Shown: positions 50,797 through 59,726 of the stretch, in pieces
Layout: each line of letters starts with the position of its first letter
Numbering within the stretch: the first letter of the stretch is position 1
Notes under the pieces: model-generated
Told to the model about the DNA's origin: nothing
The model's input: the letters and a program-made list of their open reading frames with translations, nothing else
Databases searched by the model: none
Position numbers and translations under genes: made by a program
Origin: DATBHW01 sp035307385
GTDB taxonomy: Bacteria; Chloroflexota; Ktedonobacteria; Ktedonobacterales; DATBGS01
Assembly (NCBI GenBank): GCA_035307385.1
Contig: DATGID010000069.1
Coordinates: forward strand, 60,132-124,131
Reading direction: 5' to 3'
DNA length: 64,000 bases

Positions 50797-53457
50797 CTAG
50801 GCGCTCTGGACCTCGGCGGGCAGCTTGCGCTCGAAGGCCAGGCCGCCGCCGAGCGGAGCAACGTCGACGACGATAGTGTCGCCATCGTTGAACGCGCCCT
50901 GAAGCAGCAGCTTCGAGAGCGGATTTTCGATCTCGCGCTGGATGGCACGCTTGAGTGGCCGCGCCCCAAAGACGGGGTCGTAGCCTTCACGGGCCACCAA
51001 CTCTTTGGCCGCTTCGCTCAGTTCCAGGGCCATCTTGCGCTCGGCCAGCCGCTTTTGCAGGCTGCGCGTCTGAATCTCGACAATCTGCTTGATCTGCTCC
51101 TGGCCCAGCGCCTTGAAGACGATGATCTCGTCGATGCGGTTGATGAACTCTGGCCGGAAGTATTCGTGGAGGCGCTCGCGGATTTCTTTGGCAAGTTCGT
51201 CTTCGGTCAGGCCGTCCAGTTCATGTAGCCACTGATTGCCCAGGTTGCTCGTCATGATGACGACCGTGTTCTTGAAGTCCACCGTGCGCCCATGTCCATC
51301 TGTCAGGCGGCCATCGTCCAGCAGTTGCAGCAGGATGTTGAAGATATCCGTGTGCGCCTTCTCGATCTCGTCAAACAGGACCACGCTGTAGGGGCGGCGG
51401 CGTACGGCTTCAGTCAACTGGCCCCCCTCATCATAGCCGACGTAGCCCGGAGGCGCGCCGACCAGGCGGCTGACGGTGTGCTTCTCCATATATTCGGACA
51501 TATCGATGCGCACCATCGCCTGCTCATCATCGAACAGGAACTCTGCCAGGGCGCGGGCCAGTTCGGTCTTGCCGACGCCGGTTGGCCCCAGGAAGATGAA
51601 ACTGCCCAGCGGGCGATTCGGGTCTTGCAGGCCCGCCCTCGAGCGCCGCACCGCATCCGAAACGATGGCAACCGCTTCGTCCTGGCCGACGACGCGCTGT
51701 TTGATGCGCTCCTCCATGTGCAGCAGCTTCTCGCGCTCGCCCTCCATCATGCGGCTGACGGGGATGCCGGTCCAGCGGGCGACGATTTCGGCGATGTCTT
51801 CGGCGGTCACTTCCTCTTTGAGCATGCGCCGGTTCTGCTGAAGCTCGTCCAGACGCGCCTTGGCCTGCTCAAGCTGGCGCTCCAGGCTGGAGACAACGTT
51901 CTTTTTCTCCTGCTGCGCGGCCCAGGCATTTTCAGTCTCTTTCGCTTTGGGGTCGCGCGCTTGCATCTCCATGGCCGAGCGGAAGGCGCGCTCCAGTTCA
52001 ATCTGTGCCTGGTCCAACTGCTCGTTGAGGGCGCGAATCTGGGCAATCGGTTCCTGCTCGCTCTCCAGGTGCATCTGAATGGCTTTCTGCTGCTCGCGCA
52101 GGCTCGCGAGTTCATGTTCCACGCGCGCCAGACGCTCCAGGCTGGCGGCGTCATCTTTCTGTTGCAACTCTTGCTGCTCGCCCAGCAGCAGCCCGATCTT
52201 GCGCTCCACATCGGCCAGTTCCACTGGCTTGCTGTTCAAGGTGACGCGCAGGCGGCTGGCGGCTTCGTCCACCAGATCGATAGCTTTATCTGGCAGAAAG
52301 CGGTCAGTGATATAGCGATGCGACAGTTCGGCGGCGGCCACCAGAGCTTCATCGGTGATGCGGATGCCGTGATGCACCTCGTACTTGATGCGCAAACCGC
52401 GTAGAATCTCCATCGTCTGTTCAACCGTTGGCTCGCCGACCATGATCGGCTGGAAGCGGCGTTCCAGGGCAGCGTCCTTCTCGATATACTTGCGATATTC
52501 GTCCAGCGTGGTTGCGCCGATGCAGTGCAGTTCGCCGCGCGCCAGCATCGGCTTGAGCATGTTCGAGGCGTCCATCGCGCCTTCGGCTGCGCCCGCGCCG
52601 ACGACGGTGTGCAGTTCGTCGATGAAGAGAATGATCTGGCCGTTGGACGTGGTGACCTCTCGCAGAACGGCCTTCAGGCGATCTTCAAACTCGCCGCGAA
52701 ACTTCGCCCCAGCGATCAGCGCGCCCAGGTCCAGCGCGACGACGCGATGATCGACCAGCGTGGTCGGCACATCTTTGTTGACGATGCGGTTCGCCAGCCC
52801 TTCGGCGATAGCAGTTTTCCCAACGCCCGGCTCGCCGATCAGCACCGGGTTATTCTTGGTGCGGCGGCTGAGCACCTCGATGACGCGGCGAATCTCGTCG
52901 TCGCGGCCAATCACCGGGTCCAGCTTGCCCTTTTCGGCCAGTTCGGTGAGGTCGCGCCCATATTTTTCCAGCGCCTGATACTTGCCCTCGGGGTTGGCGT
53001 CGGTGACGCGCTGCGACCCGCGCATCTGGCTGAGCGCCTTGCGCGTGGCGTCGGGCGTTGCGCCTGCTGCGCGCAGCAGGCGCGGAGCCGCGCCGTCGCG
53101 CAGACCCTCCAAACCCAGCAGCAGGTGTTCGGTGCTGAGGTATTCATCTTTGTACTGTTCGGCCTGCTTCCAGGCGTCCTCAATCGTCAGGCGCAGGCGC
53201 GATGCAACCGTTGGCTCCAATCCACCGTAGACTTTAGGGAGGCGGTCAAGTTCTGCGTTGACCTGGCTGCGCAGCAGAGAAGGATTGCTGCCAATTTTGG
53301 TAATGATTTCGGGGACGATGCCGCCATCCTGCTCCAGCAGGGCGGAAAGCAGATGCTCGGCGTCTACCTGGGGGTGATTGAGGGTCTGGGCCATCTCTTG
53401 CGCCCGGCCCAGCGCGTCGCGGGCCTTCTCGGTGAAGCGCTCTATCTTCATCGCCAT
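50797..53457 (-). CDS. clpB: Disaggregase chaperone ClpB
   Basis: 886 residues, normal for ClpB. Domains: N-terminal repeats (from FTEKARDALGRAQEMA), NBD1 with Walker A GEPGVGKTAIAEGLA and Walker B IILFIDELHTVVGAG, a middle coiled coil of about 130 residues (with LEHELASLREQQKAI-like heptads), and NBD2 with Walker A GPTGVGKTELARALAEF and VVLFDEIEKAH. The presence of the middle domain separates it from ClpA and ClpC. ClpB extracts proteins from aggregates together with DnaK. AGGAGGAGG precedes the ATG. The promoter with possible operators is at 53545-53598. Lon, hsp20 and clpB are in the same window but not in one operon. Confidence 0.96.
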   Translation of the reverse strand: MAMKIERFTEKARDALGRAQEMAQTLNHPQVDAEHLLSALLEQDGGIVPEIITKIGSNPSLLRSQVNAELDRLPKVYGGLEPTVASRLRLTIEDAWKQAEQYKDEYLSTEHLLLGLEGLRDGAAPRLLRAAGATPDATRKALSQMRGSQRVTDANPEGKYQALEKYGRDLTELAEKGKLDPVIGRDDEIRRVIEVLSRRTKNNPVLIGEPGVGKTAIAEGLANRIVNKDVPTTLVDHRVVALDLGALIAGAKFRGEFEDRLKAVLREVTTSNGQIILFIDELHTVVGAGAAEGAMDASNMLKPMLARGELHCIGATTLDEYRKYIEKDAALERRFQPIMVGEPTVEQTMEILRGLRIKYEVHHGIRITDEALVAAAELSHRYITDRFLPDKAIDLVDEAASRLRVTLNSKPVELADVERKIGLLLGEQQELQQKDDAASLERLARVEHELASLREQQKAIQMHLESEQEPIAQIRALNEQLDQAQIELERAFRSAMEMQARDPKAKETENAWAAQQEKKNVVSSLERQLEQAKARLDELQQNRRMLKEEVTAEDIAEIVARWTGIPVSRMMEGEREKLLHMEERIKQRVVGQDEAVAIVSDAVRRSRAGLQDPNRPLGSFIFLGPTGVGKTELARALAEFLFDDEQAMVRIDMSEYMEKHTVSRLVGAPPGYVGYDEGGQLTEAVRRRPYSVVLFDEIEKAHTDIFNILLQLLDDGRLTDGHGRTVDFKNTVVIMTSNLGNQWLHELDGLTEDELAKEIRERLHEYFRPEFINRIDEIIVFKALGQEQIKQIVEIQTRSLQKRLAERKMALELSEAAKELVAREGYDPVFGARPLKRAIQREIENPLSKLLLQGAFNDGDTIVVDVAPLGGGLAFERKLPAEVQSA

Positions 53458-53544
53458 CGGCGTTCCTCCTCCTGCTCAGAGTAGGGCAGGCTGATAGGTA
53501 AGTTAGGAATCGGGCGGGAGCAAGAAGCGCCCCCTTTTTCAGAG

Positions 53545-53598
53545 ATTATAACATCTTGATAGACTTCGTGCAAGAATACTTGATAGGAGCACTATCAA
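53545..53598 (-). promoter_or_regulatory. clpB promoter with three TTGATAG/CTATCAA elements
   Basis: Minus-strand TTGCAC (53568-53573) and TATAAT (53545-53550) are separated by exactly 17 bp. Written on the plus strand, CTTGATAG occurs at 53555-53562 (inside the spacer) and 53579-53586, and the inverted copy CTATCAA at 53592-53598; the last two form a palindrome with a 5-bp gap directly upstream of the -35. It matches neither CIRCE nor the HspR HAIR consensus exactly. The rest of 53458-53989 holds no credible gene, only a short inverted repeat GACCTC/GAGGTC at 53896-53913. Confidence 0.75.
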
Positions 53599-53989
53599 AG
53601 TTTTTTTTGCCGTGGAATCTTTACAGTTTCTTCATCACCCCAGGGTTGACGGAAAGCCCTCCGCATGGTATGCTTTCTTTGGACCGCTCCTTCGGACTCC
53701 TTGAATGGAATGGCGCTCAATATCACGGATGAGCCCTCTTGTTCAATGTCTTGCGTCGGGCATGTGTCGATTTCTTTCTATCCAACCAGGCGTGTAACAG
53801 CATCGCTGGCTGCCATACAGCCATCTGCATATACGGCTATCTGGAGATAAGACAAAAGGAATCTATCCAGGTTGCTCTGCTGCCAGGTTCCCTTTGACCT
53901 CAAAGACGAGGTCGAAGGTCTGATTTTGCCTGGGCAAGCGCTCTAGTGGATGGGTGCTTGCTTATAACCACAGGAGGAACTCGGCACCT

Positions 53990-55219
53990 ATGCACCTTTT
54001 GCGACGTGTCCTGTCGCTCTCCAGCGCGTTTGCGCTCGTCACCGCTTTGTCGCTGACGATTGCTTTCGCCGGAGTAGCGAACGCTGCGCCCTCCAGCGCG
54101 GCTGCGCCTGTCAGGTTTACCAATGCTTGCGGAAGCGCCTCTCCCGGTTTTGCCCGTTGCTTCGCTATCCAGCGGCTCGGTGGCACCACAGCCCATGCCC
54201 AGGCCGTCGCTCCCAACGTAACCAGTTGCACCAATCCGGCCACAGGCTACACCCCCTGTGATCTTCAGTCAGCGTATAACGTGGTCAACTCGACGGGCGG
54301 CGTCGGCCAGACGGTTGCCATTGTCGATGCCTTTAACGACCCCAATGCCGAAACTGACCTGGGAACCTATCGCGCGCAGTTTGGCCTCTCAGCCTGTACC
54401 ACCGCGAATGGCTGCTTCAAGAAAGTCAATCAGAGCGGCGTGCAGGGAAGCTATCCGCGCAATAACACCGGTTGGTCTGAGGAAATCTCGCTTGACCTGG
54501 ATATGGTGAGCGCTTTCTGCCCCAACTGCCATATTCTGCTGGTTGAAGCGACCTCCAACAGCAACGCCAATCTGGCGGCGTCAGTTGATACGGCGGTTCG
54601 CCTGGGCGCGACCGAAGTCAGCAACAGCTACGGCGGCGCAGAGTCGAGCACCGAAACCAGCACCGATACCCACTACAACCACCCTGGCGTCGCTATCACC
54701 GCCAGTTCTGGTGATGGCGGCTTTGGTGTGGAGTATCCGGCTGCCTCGCGCTTTGTAACGGCGGTAGGCGGTACGACGCTGACCCGCGCCAGCAATGCGC
54801 GCGGCTGGACCGAGACCGCCTGGAGCGGCGCTGGCAGCGGTTGCAGCGCGTTTGAAGCGCAGCAAACCTGGCAGAACATTGCCAACATCACGGCGCATTG
54901 CAGCCGCCGCGCAGTGGCCGATGTTTCGGCGGTAGCCAACCCGAATACCGGCGTCGATGTCTTTGACAGCTTCAACGAGTCCGGCTGGCTGGTTTTTGGT
55001 GGCACCAGCGTGGCTTCGCCGATCATCGCCAGCATCTATGCGCTGGCGGGCAATGCCAGCAGCGTGACCTATGGTTCTTTCCCCTATAGCCACACCAGCA
55101 GCCTGAACGATGTGACCAGCGGCAGCAATGGCAACTGCGGCAACGACCTCTGTAACGCCGGGGTCGGCTGGGATGGTCCGACGGGCCTGGGGACACCCAA
55201 CGGCACAGGCGGCTTCTAA
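53990..55219 (+). CDS. Secreted peptidase of the S53 (sedolisin) family
   Basis: 409 residues. The start has AGGAGGAA upstream; the frame extends further without a site. A signal peptide (SLSSAFALVTALSLTIAFAGVANA) ends near residue 31. Catalytic residues of sedolisins are visible: Glu and Asp in WSEEISLDLDMV, the oxyanion Asp in ASSGDGGFG, and the Ser in GGTSVASPIIAS. No long pro-domain is present, so it is a short member. Sedolisins act at acid pH outside the cell. Six or more Cys suggest disulfides. A second acid-type peptidase gene (G1) follows 187 bp downstream. Confidence 0.88.
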   Translation: MHLLRRVLSLSSAFALVTALSLTIAFAGVANAAPSSAAAPVRFTNACGSASPGFARCFAIQRLGGTTAHAQAVAPNVTSCTNPATGYTPCDLQSAYNVVNSTGGVGQTVAIVDAFNDPNAETDLGTYRAQFGLSACTTANGCFKKVNQSGVQGSYPRNNTGWSEEISLDLDMVSAFCPNCHILLVEATSNSNANLAASVDTAVRLGATEVSNSYGGAESSTETSTDTHYNHPGVAITASSGDGGFGVEYPAASRFVTAVGGTTLTRASNARGWTETAWSGAGSGCSAFEAQQTWQNIANITAHCSRRAVADVSAVANPNTGVDVFDSFNESGWLVFGGTSVASPIIASIYALAGNASSVTYGSFPYSHTSSLNDVTSGSNGNCGNDLCNAGVGWDGPTGLGTPNGTGGF

Positions 55220-55405
55220 ATCGCTCGACGCTCGCAAGAGCATGGTGGTCTGGTTGACCAGCCAGGCCACTGCTCCCCTCGATGCTGGCCTGTCGATAGA
55301 TGGCGCTCATGACTCAACATGGCTAGCGTCGTTTACCTGGTGTGATCTCCGAAGAAATGGGGCTTCGTGCGATCATATATCTTCACGAAAGAGGTTAAAA
55401 CGTTT

Positions 55406-56188
55406 ATGGCGAAATCGCTTTCTCTGGCCGGAACTCGTCGGCTGGGTGTGGTGGCGATGGTGGCGCTTCTGGCCTTTTCTCTGATGGCTCTCGCCTCGGC
55501 GCCCGCAGCAGCCAACTCTGCTGCAAAGCTCTTTCACAGCCCTGTGAAGAACCGGGTTTCTCACGGGCACTCCAACAGCACCAGCAGCAACTGGTCTGGC
55601 TATGCGACCACCGGCACGACCTATAGCGATGTCAAGGGGTCCTGGGTCGAGCCAACAGTCACATGCAGTCGGCGGCAGACGGCCTATTCTTCGTTCTGGG
55701 TGGGCATCGATGGCGACGGCACCAACTCAGTAGAGCAGACCGGCACGGATTCTGACTGCTCCAGGGGGAGACCAACGTACTATGCCTGGTATGAAATGTA
55801 TCCAGCTTTCCCGGTCAACCTCTCAAATCCGGTCTCTCCGGGCGATTCGTTTACTGCCGAAGTGAAATATAACGGTGGCAGCAGCTTCACGCTGACTATT
55901 AAAGACAACACCAAAGGTTGGACGTTTACCACCAATCAGAGTCTCAGTAATCCAGCGCTTGGCTCAGCAGAATGGATTGCCGAGGCGCCATCGTCCAGTT
56001 CTGGTGTGCTGCCGCTTGCCAATTTCGGCACGGTCAACTTCACCAGTTGCACGGCCAATGGCGTGTCGATCTCCAGCAACCCCAATCCTGATGAGATCGT
56101 CATGGAGACATCGAACGGCACGGTGAAGGCCCAGCCTTCCGGGCTGAGCGGTGGCAACAGCTTCAGCGTGACCTGGCACCATAGCTGA
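55406..56188 (+). CDS. Secreted peptidase of the G1 (eqolisin) family
   Basis: 260 residues. The ATG at 55406 follows AGAGG at about 11 bases. A signal peptide (VVAMVALLAFSLMALASAPAAA) ends near residue 37. The start of the mature region is SSNWSGYATTG, typical of the family; the catalytic Gln is in WVGIDGDGTNSVEQTGT and the catalytic Glu in SAEWIAEAP. G1 peptidases are pepstatin-insensitive glutamic endopeptidases active at low pH, best known from fungi but also present in acid-soil bacteria. It follows the S53 gene and is closed by a strong terminator. Confidence 0.88.
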   Translation: MAKSLSLAGTRRLGVVAMVALLAFSLMALASAPAAANSAAKLFHSPVKNRVSHGHSNSTSSNWSGYATTGTTYSDVKGSWVEPTVTCSRRQTAYSSFWVGIDGDGTNSVEQTGTDSDCSRGRPTYYAWYEMYPAFPVNLSNPVSPGDSFTAEVKYNGGSSFTLTIKDNTKGWTFTTNQSLSNPALGSAEWIAEAPSSSSGVLPLANFGTVNFTSCTANGVSISSNPNPDEIVMETSNGTVKAQPSGLSGGNSFSVTWHHS

Positions 56189-56222
56189 GCGCAAGCGGTT
56201 CCAAACCGCCCGCTGAAAGCAA

Positions 56223-56270
56223 AAAAGAGCGCGCCCGCTGGTCCCCATTCCCGGGCGCGCTCTTTTGCGT
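56223..56270. terminator. Strong bidirectional terminator
   Basis: A perfect 15-bp stem pairs 56223-56237 with 56252-56266 (arm AAAAGAGCGCGCCCG, loop 14), flanked by A-run and T-run, between the convergent G1 peptidase and FHA genes. Confidence 0.9.
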
Positions 56271-56291
56271 GGTTGGCGTTGTCCTGCCTGC

Positions 56292-57959
56292 TTAAATGGG
56301 CAATTTCAGTGTGCCCGGTCCGTCAAATGGCGGCGCGGGCTGATAGGCAATGACGACATCGGCTGCCACTGGCGAGGGATGCAGCGGCTGCCCATTGTTG
56401 GCGTCAACAACCATGAAGAGCAGTTGGTCGGTGGCGCCTGGGGTAGTTGGCCGCAGCGGTGTAATTTGCACGCTGCCTTCCTCGACAGCGCCAGGGGCAG
56501 GCACCCGCAGGGTGATGCCAGGCGCAGCGAAGTAAAAGGCGTCTTGCGCGGCAGACCAGACGCGCACAGTGATATTCGCGCCCGCTTGCACGCTGCTCTG
56601 CCCGCCAAACTGTGTGGCGGCGAGGCGCACTTTGATGTCGCTGGGTTGAATCGGGCGCATCCCCTTGGGGAAGAAGATCGTTCCATCGAATGGTCCGGCG
56701 GCAGGCGCGGGCGCTTGCGGTCCTGCGCCAAACGGACCAGGCTGCTGCCCAGGCTGGCCCGGCCATCCCTGCGCTGCGCCTGGCGGCTGCGGCGGCCAGG
56801 GCTGTGCCCCTGGCGGCGGTTGTTGCCCCGCTGGCTGCGGCGGCCAGGGCTGCGCGCCAACCGGCTGCGACCCTTGAGGTGCCTGGGGCCAGGGCTGCGC
56901 TCCAGGCGGGGGCTGTTGCCCCGCTGGTTGCGGCGGCCAGGGCTGCGGCTGGCTCGGCGCTGGCGCGGGCCAGGGCTGTGATCCGGGGCCAGCCATGGGC
57001 GGGGCTGTCGGGCCACCGAAGCTGGCAGGCGCGCCATAAGGATTCATTCCGCCAGATGCCGACCCCAGCGGGGCGGACTGCGCGGCCATGCTCGCGCCGC
57101 AGTTCAAACAAAACGCTTTATTTGCCATCGTGGGCTGGTGACAATTCTGGCAGATCACTTTGCCCGCTTCTGGAGATGCAGCGGGCGCTGGAGAAGCCTG
57201 GAAGCCTGGCGCTGGCGCGTATGGTGATGCGCCTGGCTGCGGCGGCGCGGGAAACGCGCCGCCCGGCTGACCGAATGGCTGCTCAGGCGCGGGTGGTTGG
57301 CCGAATGACTGCGCGGGTGGGTAGGCCGGGCCTGGCGGCGGCTGTTGGAATGCTGGCGCAGCCGGAGGTTGCTCGAAAGGCCCCGGCGGCTGGTCCATGG
57401 CTGGCGGCGCAGGAAATGCGCCTGGTTGTGGCACATTGAAGGCCGGTTGCGGTGGGGCATTGAAGGCTGGCTGTGGCGGCGCATCGAAAGCTGGCTGTGG
57501 AATGGGTGGATTGTAAAACGGCTCCTGCGCTTCTGGCGCAGCCGGTGGCACAGGCTGGTTCTCTAGCCCCTCTGGCGCTGGCCTCACCACGGCGCTGACC
57601 ATCGTGAAGGTCAGTTCATTCGAGCCGACCTTGATGGATTGGCCGTTATGCAGCACAAAGGGATAGAGAATCTTTTCCCCATCCACATAGGTACCGTTAT
57701 TGCTTTGCTGGTCTTCAATCACATAGCCAACGTTGCTGCGGCGAATGACGGCGTGGCGGCGCGAGACGCTGCGATCATCAGGCAAGGCGACATCATTGGT
57801 TGCCAGGCGTCCAATCGTCACCTCATCTTTGTCCAGTCCATACTCTTTGAGTTGCCCATCTGCTCGCCGCAAAATGAGTCTGGCCGAACCCTGCTGAGCG
57901 CGTGGAGCAACCAGCGTCGCGTCATTCGCGCCTGGCGGTTGGTCGTCTTGAGATTGCAT
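56292..57959 (-). CDS. FHA and zinc-ribbon protein with long Pro/Gln-rich repeats
   Basis: 555 residues. The FHA domain (about 25-120) keeps VTIGRLATNDVALPDDRSV, SRRHAVI and QSNNGTYVDG. Then a Pro-rich stretch of about 150 residues, a zinc ribbon (CQNCHQPTMANKAFCLNCG, near 275), another Pro/Gln-rich stretch with repeats of QPWPPQPAGQQPPPGA (about 56760-56960), and a C-terminal beta-rich domain of about 120 residues (TIFFPKGMRPIQPSDIKVRL). AAGGAA precedes the ATG. It probably binds phosphothreonine proteins; the C-terminal domain is unknown. The design resembles the zinc-ribbon protein at 17529-18584. Confidence 0.82.
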   Translation of the reverse strand: MQSQDDQPPGANDATLVAPRAQQGSARLILRRADGQLKEYGLDKDEVTIGRLATNDVALPDDRSVSRRHAVIRRSNVGYVIEDQQSNNGTYVDGEKILYPFVLHNGQSIKVGSNELTFTMVSAVVRPAPEGLENQPVPPAAPEAQEPFYNPPIPQPAFDAPPQPAFNAPPQPAFNVPQPGAFPAPPAMDQPPGPFEQPPAAPAFQQPPPGPAYPPAQSFGQPPAPEQPFGQPGGAFPAPPQPGASPYAPAPGFQASPAPAASPEAGKVICQNCHQPTMANKAFCLNCGASMAAQSAPLGSASGGMNPYGAPASFGGPTAPPMAGPGSQPWPAPAPSQPQPWPPQPAGQQPPPGAQPWPQAPQGSQPVGAQPWPPQPAGQQPPPGAQPWPPQPPGAAQGWPGQPGQQPGPFGAGPQAPAPAAGPFDGTIFFPKGMRPIQPSDIKVRLAATQFGGQSSVQAGANITVRVWSAAQDAFYFAAPGITLRVPAPGAVEEGSVQITPLRPTTPGATDQLLFMVVDANNGQPLHPSPVAADVVIAYQPAPPFDGPGTLKLPI

Positions 57960-58155
57960 ACATCATTCCTTCCGCAGTCCACGCTGCTCTGAATTGCCTC
58001 GCTGCACTCGTATCTGGCCTGGCTTTGAGAAAGCCTCACCAGTGTTCCCCTGCTCCCATTATCTTACCATATCGTGCAACAAGGGGATGGTGGCCTGCAA
58101 CAGGCTATACGCTGGCGAGACACGCTGCGCGCTGCTGCCCGGTCCCTGGTGAAGC

Positions 58156-59511
58156 TCAGGCGACGACCTGCTCGTGTTGTTCCGGTTGCTGTGTTTCCGG
58201 GGTTGACGGCCCTGGAGGAGCGCTGCGCGTGACTGGCAGCTCGGCCAGCTCGCGGCCAAAAAGAAAGTCGCCTGTCCAATCAACCGCGACCCGCAGCCGC
58301 ATACTCAAATGAGGCATCTTCAAGAGATATACGGTGCGCCACATAAACCAGGCCAGTTTGCCAGAAAAGCGCATGCCTCGGATACTTGCCACGCCCGTAT
58401 GCTTGCCCACCATTGCCAGTTCGCCGATGGGCCGGTACACAAACGGCTCAAGTGCCTCCCGACGCAGCGTGGCAACGATGTTGCGGGCCACCGCTTGCCC
58501 CTCGCGGGTGGCGTTCTGGGCGAGCGGCGGATATGGCTCGTTCTTGCCTGGCTGGGGGATGGAGGCGCAGTCGCCAATGGCCCAGACATCCGTATAGCCT
58601 GGCAGCCGGCAATACTCGTCGGTGATGATGCCCCCGTGACGGTTATAGGCGCACTCCAGATGTTCCACCGCCGGGCTGGGCGCAACGCCGCCGCTCCAGA
58701 TGAGCAGGTGGGTTTTGATGCGCTCGCCTCCCTTCAGTTCCACGTAGTCTGCCCCGGCATTGCTGATGAGTGTGTTGAGCCGCACCTCAACGCCGCGCTG
58801 CTCCAGTTTCTTCTGTGCATAGGCCGCCAGCTTTTCGTCCAGCTCAGGCAGCAGACGCCCCGCGCCCTCGACGAGCACCGTGCCAATGTCGCCAGGCACA
58901 ATGCGCTGATACTTGCGGGCGTTTTCCCGCACCATATCGTTCAAGGCGGCCATCGTTTCCACGCCCGAGAAGCCACCACCACCGACCACAAAAGTCAGCA
59001 GTTCCCGGCGCATGTCCGCGTCTGGTTCCGCGTCGGCACGCTCCAGCAGTTCCAGCGCGCGGTTATGGATGAGCGCGGCGTCGCCCAGATTCTTGATGTT
59101 GAGCGCATACGTTTTCAAGGCAGAGATGCCAAAATAATTCGTCACCGAACCCAAGGCGATGACGAGGTGATCGGCCTCCACCGTGCGCTGCCCATCGGGA
59201 AAGTTTTCCTCTGGTCGGCCCAGGGCAATGGTGACCCGCTTGCGCTTCAGGTCGATGGCTTTGACGCTGGCCTGGATAAAGTTGATGCGCCGGGAAAAGC
59301 GACGAATTGCGCAGACGATATGGCGCGTGTCCAAGTCGCCGCTGGCAACTTCGGTCAGCATCGGCGTAAACACGAAAAAGTTATTTTCATCAATCAAGGT
59401 AATCTCGCCATCGACCGCGTGGGGAAGGAGTTCTCCCAGGGCTTGCGCGGTATACATCCCCGCAAAACCCGCTCCCAGAATCACAATTTTGGGGCGGCCT
59501 GATCCGCTCAT
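58156..59511 (-). CDS. Type II NADH dehydrogenase (NAD(P)/FAD-dependent oxidoreductase)
   Basis: 451 residues from ATG 59511 (GGAG about 6 bases upstream; the frame extends to 59688). FAD-binding GAGFAGMYTAQALGE near residue 14, NNFFVFTPMLTEVASG (the family's F-x-P-L/M-L-x-x-x-A-G), NAD-binding VVGGGGFSGVETMAAL near 170, and the second FAD contact DVWAIGDCAS near 310. A C-terminal hydrophobic stretch (AWFMWRTVYLLKM) gives membrane association. NDH-2 passes electrons from NADH to quinone without proton pumping. It is divergent from the OmpR-type regulator. Confidence 0.88.
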   Translation of the reverse strand: MSGSGRPKIVILGAGFAGMYTAQALGELLPHAVDGEITLIDENNFFVFTPMLTEVASGDLDTRHIVCAIRRFSRRINFIQASVKAIDLKRKRVTIALGRPEENFPDGQRTVEADHLVIALGSVTNYFGISALKTYALNIKNLGDAALIHNRALELLERADAEPDADMRRELLTFVVGGGGFSGVETMAALNDMVRENARKYQRIVPGDIGTVLVEGAGRLLPELDEKLAAYAQKKLEQRGVEVRLNTLISNAGADYVELKGGERIKTHLLIWSGGVAPSPAVEHLECAYNRHGGIITDEYCRLPGYTDVWAIGDCASIPQPGKNEPYPPLAQNATREGQAVARNIVATLRREALEPFVYRPIGELAMVGKHTGVASIRGMRFSGKLAWFMWRTVYLLKMPHLSMRLRVAVDWTGDFLFGRELAELPVTRSAPPGPSTPETQQPEQHEQVVA

Positions 59512-59611
59512 GTGCTGCTCCTGCTGAATGCCTACATATTTGCTCTCAGGTGTGCGGCAAGAGCCATGCCAGCGGAAGCGGCAGCCCCGCGTGTAAGGGT
59601 GGTGCGAGCAT

Positions 59612-59646
59612 TTCCTCACACAAACCTCACAACTTTTTGATACACT
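59612..59646 (+). promoter_or_regulatory. Response-regulator promoter with two direct repeats (11-bp period)
   Basis: TTCCTCA (59612) and AACCTCA (59623) are 11 bp apart (longer shared core CCTCACA). An extended -10, TGA-TACACT (TACACT at 59641-59646), begins 18 bp after the second repeat. There is no good -35; the repeats take its place, as in PhoB-type activated promoters. The same arrangement occurs at 61821-61866. Confidence 0.65.
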
Positions 59647-59726
59647 GGAGACGATAGAGCAGCCGTTCTCGCTTTCACGTGCCAACATGCACCTGGGAAA
59701 CCGCTCGAATGATCAAGGGCGACACC

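Noticed and set aside
53545..53598. CIRCE operator at clpB
   Set aside because: The CIRCE consensus TTAGCACTC-N9-GAGTGCTAA is not present; only the TTGATAG elements are.
53665..53850. 61-codon frame upstream of the S53 peptidase
   Set aside because: No ribosome binding site and no recognisable protein features; it lies in a region of lower GC typical of intergenic DNA.
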